The notes beneath the pieces are model-generated. The model made no database searches, was not told the origin of the DNA, and saw nothing but the letters and a program-made list of their open reading frames with translations. A program made the translations under genes and the position numbers. From positions 3,102,501 through 3,166,500 of the forward strand of contig NZ_CP112998.1 of the NCBI RefSeq assembly GCF_026625565.1: a stretch of DNA of 64,000 bases, given 5' to 3'. Origin of the DNA: Dyadobacter pollutisoli. GTDB lineage: Bacteria; Bacteroidota; Bacteroidia; Cytophagales; Spirosomataceae. Positions 60,734 to 64,000 of this stretch are shown one piece after another (within the stretch, counting starts at the first letter, position 1; each line of letters begins with the position of its first letter).

Positions 60734-62619
60734 AACATCATCTGAATACCTAATATGACAATTGCACCGATTACCATGCCCATGATATACCACCGAAGCG
60801 AGCCCGACTGTGTCCGGGAAAGCAACCTGTAAAGTCCGTCCGTTACTGAAACAATGCCGGTATAAAGTCTGTCGACAAAATCAGCCTTATTGATCCTGGC
60901 TACAAAAACGAAAGGCCTGACCAACAAGACATTATATAACTGATCAAACGCCCAGCCGGAAAACCAGAACCTGTGCAAACCAACCAGCATTTCATTCTGT
61001 CGTAAATTTTCAATGCGTCGCGGCTGTTGACCATAATAAAAGTACCCGAGGAAGATGCCGCTGAAAGTAGCAAGAGCTGCCAAGAGCTGAAACATCCATT
61101 CAGAACTTACATCCGCACGCAAAATCGTTTCAGGCAAAACCCGATGCATCAAATCTGAAAAAAGTGCGAAATGACCGAAATTGTGTGGCAGCTCGATAAA
61201 CCCGACGATTACTGAGAAAAAAGCCAGGACAATCAGCGGAATGGTCATACGCTTACCGGGGTGATGCCCTATCTGCGTTTTGGATTCGCCCCAGAATGTC
61301 AGGATCATCATCCGGGTGGTGTAAGCAGCGGTGAGCAATGCCCCCAGCAGCGCAACCGCCCATAGCAACGGGCTGCCTCCTTCCGCTCCCCAGGCGTACC
61401 AGAGGATCTGGTCTTTACTGTAAAAACCTGAACTGATGAGCGGTACCGCCGCCAGTGACGCCGCGCCGATCAGGAAAGTCCAGAAAACAACGGGCATTTT
61501 ATCTTTCAACCCACCCATTCGAAACATATTGTGCTCATGATGAAGGGATTCAATGATCGCTCCCGCTGCCAGGAAGAGTAATGCTTTGAAAAAAGCATGG
61601 ACCATAAAATGGAATACCGCCGCCGTCCATGCGCCCACGCCCAGTGCGAGAAACATATAGCCGATCTGGCTCATGGTCGAGTAGGCCAGTACCCGTTTGA
61701 TATCGTATTGTGTGAGCGCAGTGAAGCCTGCGATCAGCAAAGTAGCGGCACCAATGATCGCTACAACCGTTTGGGCAATTACTGAAAGCTCAAAAACAAT
61801 GTGCATTCTCGCGATCAGGTACACACCTGCAGTAACCATCGTGGCCGCATGTATGAGCGCACTCACCGGCGAAGGTCCGGCCATAGCGTCGGGCAGCCAG
61901 GTCTGTAACGGAAGTTGCGCCGACTTTCCTACACCGCCAGCCAGGAGCAGCAATGCGATAAGAGTGACTGTGGTATTATTTTGCTGCCATAATTCCGGTG
62001 CCCGGGCCGTAATGTCAGAAATTACCAATGTTCCCGATTGGTAAAAGACCATAAAAAGGCCGATGGCCATCGCCGTATCCCCTATTCTGGTGATGGTGAA
62101 TGCTTTACGCGCCGCATAACCATTGGCCGGATTTTCATACCAAAACCCGATCAGCAGATAACTGCACAGCCCCACCCCTTCCCAGCCCAGGTACATCAGC
62201 AACAGGTTATCGGCCAGTACCAGCACTAGCATGGAGAATACAAACAAATTCATACAGGCGAAGAACCGCGAATAATCCTTATCGCCCTCCATAAAACCGG
62301 CGGAGTAAATGTGTATCAGTGCGCCAATGAATGTGATCACAAAAACAAAAACCAGCGACAGGGCATCCATCGTCAGCGTAATCTTAGCATTGAACCCGGC
62401 CACATCTATCCAGGTCCATAGTGTTTGGGAATAAAAACCGGTCTCTGACGAAAGCAGGCCCATTCCGATCACGAAGGTAATTAATGCTGAAAGGCATATG
62501 CTGCCCGCGCCAGTTGCGGCAATCAGTTTTTTGGACAAAAAGCTTCCCCCGAACGCAAGGATCAGAAAGCCGGCGAGGGGCAGGGCGGGTATAAGCCATA
62601 ACTGGTTATCCATACGCAT
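60730..62619 (-). CDS. nuoL: NADH-quinone oxidoreductase subunit L
   Basis: The 629-residue protein is the distal antiporter-like subunit of complex I with the long lateral helix at the C-terminus. Diagnostic parts are LLMYLGWEGVGLCSYLLIGF, PLQTWLPDAMAGPSPVSALI, KRVLAYSTMSQIGYMFLALG and HAFFKALLFLAAGAII. The last 150 residues (from about 480) include the lateral helix region and a terminal anchor helix (LRWYIMGMVIGAIVILGIQ). Length fits the family. ATG codons at 62619 and 62613 are both possible. It starts 18 bases after the nuoK stop. Confidence 0.96.
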   Translation of the reverse strand: MRMDNQLWLIPALPLAGFLILAFGGSFLSKKLIAATGAGSICLSALITFVIGMGLLSSETGFYSQTLWTWIDVAGFNAKITLTMDALSLVFVFVITFIGALIHIYSAGFMEGDKDYSRFFACMNLFVFSMLVLVLADNLLLMYLGWEGVGLCSYLLIGFWYENPANGYAARKAFTITRIGDTAMAIGLFMVFYQSGTLVISDITARAPELWQQNNTTVTLIALLLLAGGVGKSAQLPLQTWLPDAMAGPSPVSALIHAATMVTAGVYLIARMHIVFELSVIAQTVVAIIGAATLLIAGFTALTQYDIKRVLAYSTMSQIGYMFLALGVGAWTAAVFHFMVHAFFKALLFLAAGAIIESLHHEHNMFRMGGLKDKMPVVFWTFLIGAASLAAVPLISSGFYSKDQILWYAWGAEGGSPLLWAVALLGALLTAAYTTRMMILTFWGESKTQIGHHPGKRMTIPLIVLAFFSVIVGFIELPHNFGHFALFSDLMHRVLPETILRADVSSEWMFQLLAALATFSGIFLGYFYYGQQPRRIENLRQNEMLVGLHRFWFSGWAFDQLYNVLLVRPFVFVARINKADFVDRLYTGIVSVTDGLYRLLSRTQSGSLRWYIMGMVIGAIVILGIQMML

Positions 62620-62637
62620 TCATTTTATTTAAATGAC

Positions 62638-62949
62638 CTAACCGTTCATTTCTTTCAACTTATCGATATCCAGTGATTTGTGCTGGTGATAGATCTGCAA
62701 TATCAAAGCCAGCCCGATGGAAACTTCGGCGGCCGCCATGGCTAGTATAAAAATGAACATAACCTGTCCGTCCGGCTGGCCCCAGTGGGAGCCTGCCGCG
62801 ATAAATGCAAGCCCGGAAGCATTGAGCATAATCTCAACTGATAGCAGCATGAAAATGATGTTCTTCCGGATGATCACACCGGCGATACCCAGTGTAAAGA
62901 GCAGGCCTGCCAGCAGCATTACCATTTCGATGGAAACAGATGATTTCAT
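62638..62949 (-). CDS. nuoK: NADH-quinone oxidoreductase subunit K
   Basis: The 103-residue, three-helix subunit of the complex I membrane arm. The helices are 8-25, 29-49 (FMLLSVEIMLNASGLAFIAA, carrying the conserved glutamate) and 62-84 (VMFIFILAMAAAEVSIGLAL, with the second glutamate). Length and residues are normal. Its ATG lies in an ATGA overlap with the nuoJ stop. Confidence 0.96.
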   Translation of the reverse strand: MKSSVSIEMVMLLAGLLFTLGIAGVIIRKNIIFMLLSVEIMLNASGLAFIAAGSHWGQPDGQVMFIFILAMAAAEVSIGLALILQIYHQHKSLDIDKLKEMNG

Positions 62950-63494
62950 AATACAGCCTCTTCGTGTTCTTCTTTTTCTTCTTTCAAAAACCGGTGCAAA
63001 ACCAATCTTTTATGTCGCCCGATATGCGCCGCTCCTACCACCGCCGCCATCAGCAGCATCGCCGCCAGCTCCACGCCAATCACGTAAACCTGGAATAATG
63101 ACATGGCCACTTCCCGGGGATTTACTGTTTTCGGATCATAAGCAGTACTTTCCGACGATAGTACCAAGTAAAGAAACTCGGCAAACAGTACCGCCGCCAG
63201 CAGTGACGGGCCAACCCAAACTTTCAGTTTCAGCCATTTGCGCTCCTGCTCCTCGGTTTCTTTTCCAAGATTTAAAAGCATGATCACAAAAATGAAAAGC
63301 ACCATGATCGCCCCGGCGTAAATGATAATTTCAAGCAATGCCGCAAATGGCGCACCCAGTAGATAAAACAGCATGGAATGCGACAGCAAAGAGATGTTAA
63401 GATACAGCAAGGCATGCACCGGATTATGCCGGGTAATGACCATAAGCGTGGCTATTACGGTGACTGCTGCGGTTATATAAAAAGCGATATCCAT
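62946..63494 (-). CDS. nuoJ: NADH-quinone oxidoreductase subunit J
   Basis: The 182-residue, five-helix subunit J. It shows the conserved start YITAAVTVIATLMVITRHNP, the FLLGAPFAALLEIIIYAGAI-like helix containing the flexible third helix (residues about 45-75) and ends in a highly charged tail (FLKEEKEEHEEAVL). It starts 3 bases after the nuoI stop and overlaps nuoK by 4 bases. Confidence 0.95.
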   Translation of the reverse strand: MDIAFYITAAVTVIATLMVITRHNPVHALLYLNISLLSHSMLFYLLGAPFAALLEIIIYAGAIMVLFIFVIMLLNLGKETEEQERKWLKLKVWVGPSLLAAVLFAEFLYLVLSSESTAYDPKTVNPREVAMSLFQVYVIGVELAAMLLMAAVVGAAHIGRHKRLVLHRFLKEEKEEHEEAVL

Positions 63495-63497
63495 GGG

Positions 63498-64000
63498 CTA
63501 TGGCAATAAACTGCGTACATCCACTGGCGGCTCCTCGTTCTCTCCTTCTCCCTTGCCTTTCACTCCGGCGGCCAGGCCGGCTACCTTGTAATAATTATAT
63601 CCGGGATACTTCCCTTCGCTATTGATGAGCAGGTCTTCTTTTTCATATACCAGATTCTGCCGGTCATATTCTCCCATTTCAAAGTCGGGAATAAGCTGTA
63701 TGGCATAAGTTGGGCAGGCCTCTTCACAGTAGCCGCAGAATATGCATCTTGAAAAATTGATCCTGAAAAACTCAGGGTACCTTCTGCCATTCTCATCCTC
63801 GGTAGCCTGCAGGGAAATGCAGTCGACCGGGCAGGCCGCCGCGCACAGGTAACAGCCTACGCAACGCTCGCCCATATCGGGGTCGCGGGTGAGCACAATC
63901 CGTCCCCGCCAGCGAGGGTGCAGCACCACTTTTTCTTCGGGGTATTGAATGGTCTCCCGTTTTCTGAACATATGCAGAAAAGTCAACCACATTGTTCTTA
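63498..64000 (-). CDS. nuoI: NADH-quinone oxidoreductase subunit I, N-terminus beyond the window
   Basis: Subunit I carries the two [4Fe-4S] clusters N6a and N6b that pass electrons to the quinone site. Both ferredoxin motifs are present: CVGCYLCAAACPVDC and CIFCGYCEEACP, each followed by a proline-containing fourth ligand. The visible 164 residues start at an ATG at 63992, but reading on in frame to the window edge gives R-T before it, and RTMWLTFLHMF aligns with the RSIWMIGLHAF region near residue 16 of E. coli NuoI, so the true start is probably outside. The ending PVDVRSLLP is also close to the E. coli form. Confidence 0.93.
   Translation of the reverse strand, partial: RTMWLTFLHMFRKRETIQYPEEKVVLHPRWRGRIVLTRDPDMGERCVGCYLCAAACPVDCISLQATEDENGRRYPEFFRINFSRCIFCGYCEEACPTYAIQLIPDFEMGEYDRQNLVYEKEDLLINSEGKYPGYNYYKVAGLAAGVKGKGEGENEEPPVDVRSLLP

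Overview
The window looks like chromosomal DNA of a free-living, aerobic member of the Bacteroidota, most likely of the order Cytophagales (a Dyadobacter/Spirosoma-like genus is my best guess). The reasons are two proteins with type IX secretion (Por) C-terminal sorting domains, a hybrid one-protein two-component system (HTCS) with a periplasmic propeller, GH30 and GH92 enzymes, TAnnTTTG-like promoter boxes and weak Shine-Dalgarno sequences. I see no rRNA, tRNA, CRISPR array, transposase or prophage gene.

Layout. 0.2-5.9 kb (minus): GAPDH, a GlxA-type AraC regulator, a PhnD-like sensor kinase and a sigma-54 response regulator, all collinear, with an 11-bp-arm inverted repeat upstream of gapdh. 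6.2-13.3 kb (plus): a tightly packed seven-gene unit of an ECF sigma factor, an anti-sigma-like membrane protein, a DUF4097-like secreted protein and four tandem paralogous outer-membrane-barrel-like proteins; this is the best candidate for an undescribed system. 13.3-20 kb: a PD40 lipoprotein, a chromate-resistance remnant (ChrB-AraC fusion, double DUF1259 protein, internally deleted chrA), a DUF2490 protein, a Na+/H+ antiporter and a YHS protein. 20-25.5 kb (minus): the complete imuA-imuB-dnaE2 mutagenesis cassette. 25.6-29.8 kb (minus): a TPR sensor kinase and a REC-GAF-AAA-Fis regulator. 30-36.1 kb (plus): five collinear genes for two alpha/beta hydrolases, an amidohydrolase, a metallo-beta-lactamase-fold protein and a porin, probably a small catabolic operon of unknown substrate. 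36.2-37.9 kb: a DUF2975-like membrane protein behind a 56-bp palindrome, and a UbiG-like methyltransferase.

38-57.7 kb (minus): a 1290-residue T9SS cargo protein with a recent internal duplication of about 770 bp, an O-methyltransferase, an HTCS, a cytochrome-b-like membrane protein, GH30, GH92 and a 1444-residue T9SS metallophosphatase. No SusC/SusD pair is visible, so this is a loose glycan and phosphate scavenging neighbourhood rather than a canonical PUL. 57.8-64 kb (minus): the distal half of a respiratory complex I operon, nuoI-J-K-L-M-N, with overlapping genes; nuoI runs off the right edge.

Gene starts were chosen by signal peptides, family N-termini and overlap with upstream stops, and several differ from the longest possible reading frame. 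Functions rest on reading the translated sequence by eye; no database search was run.
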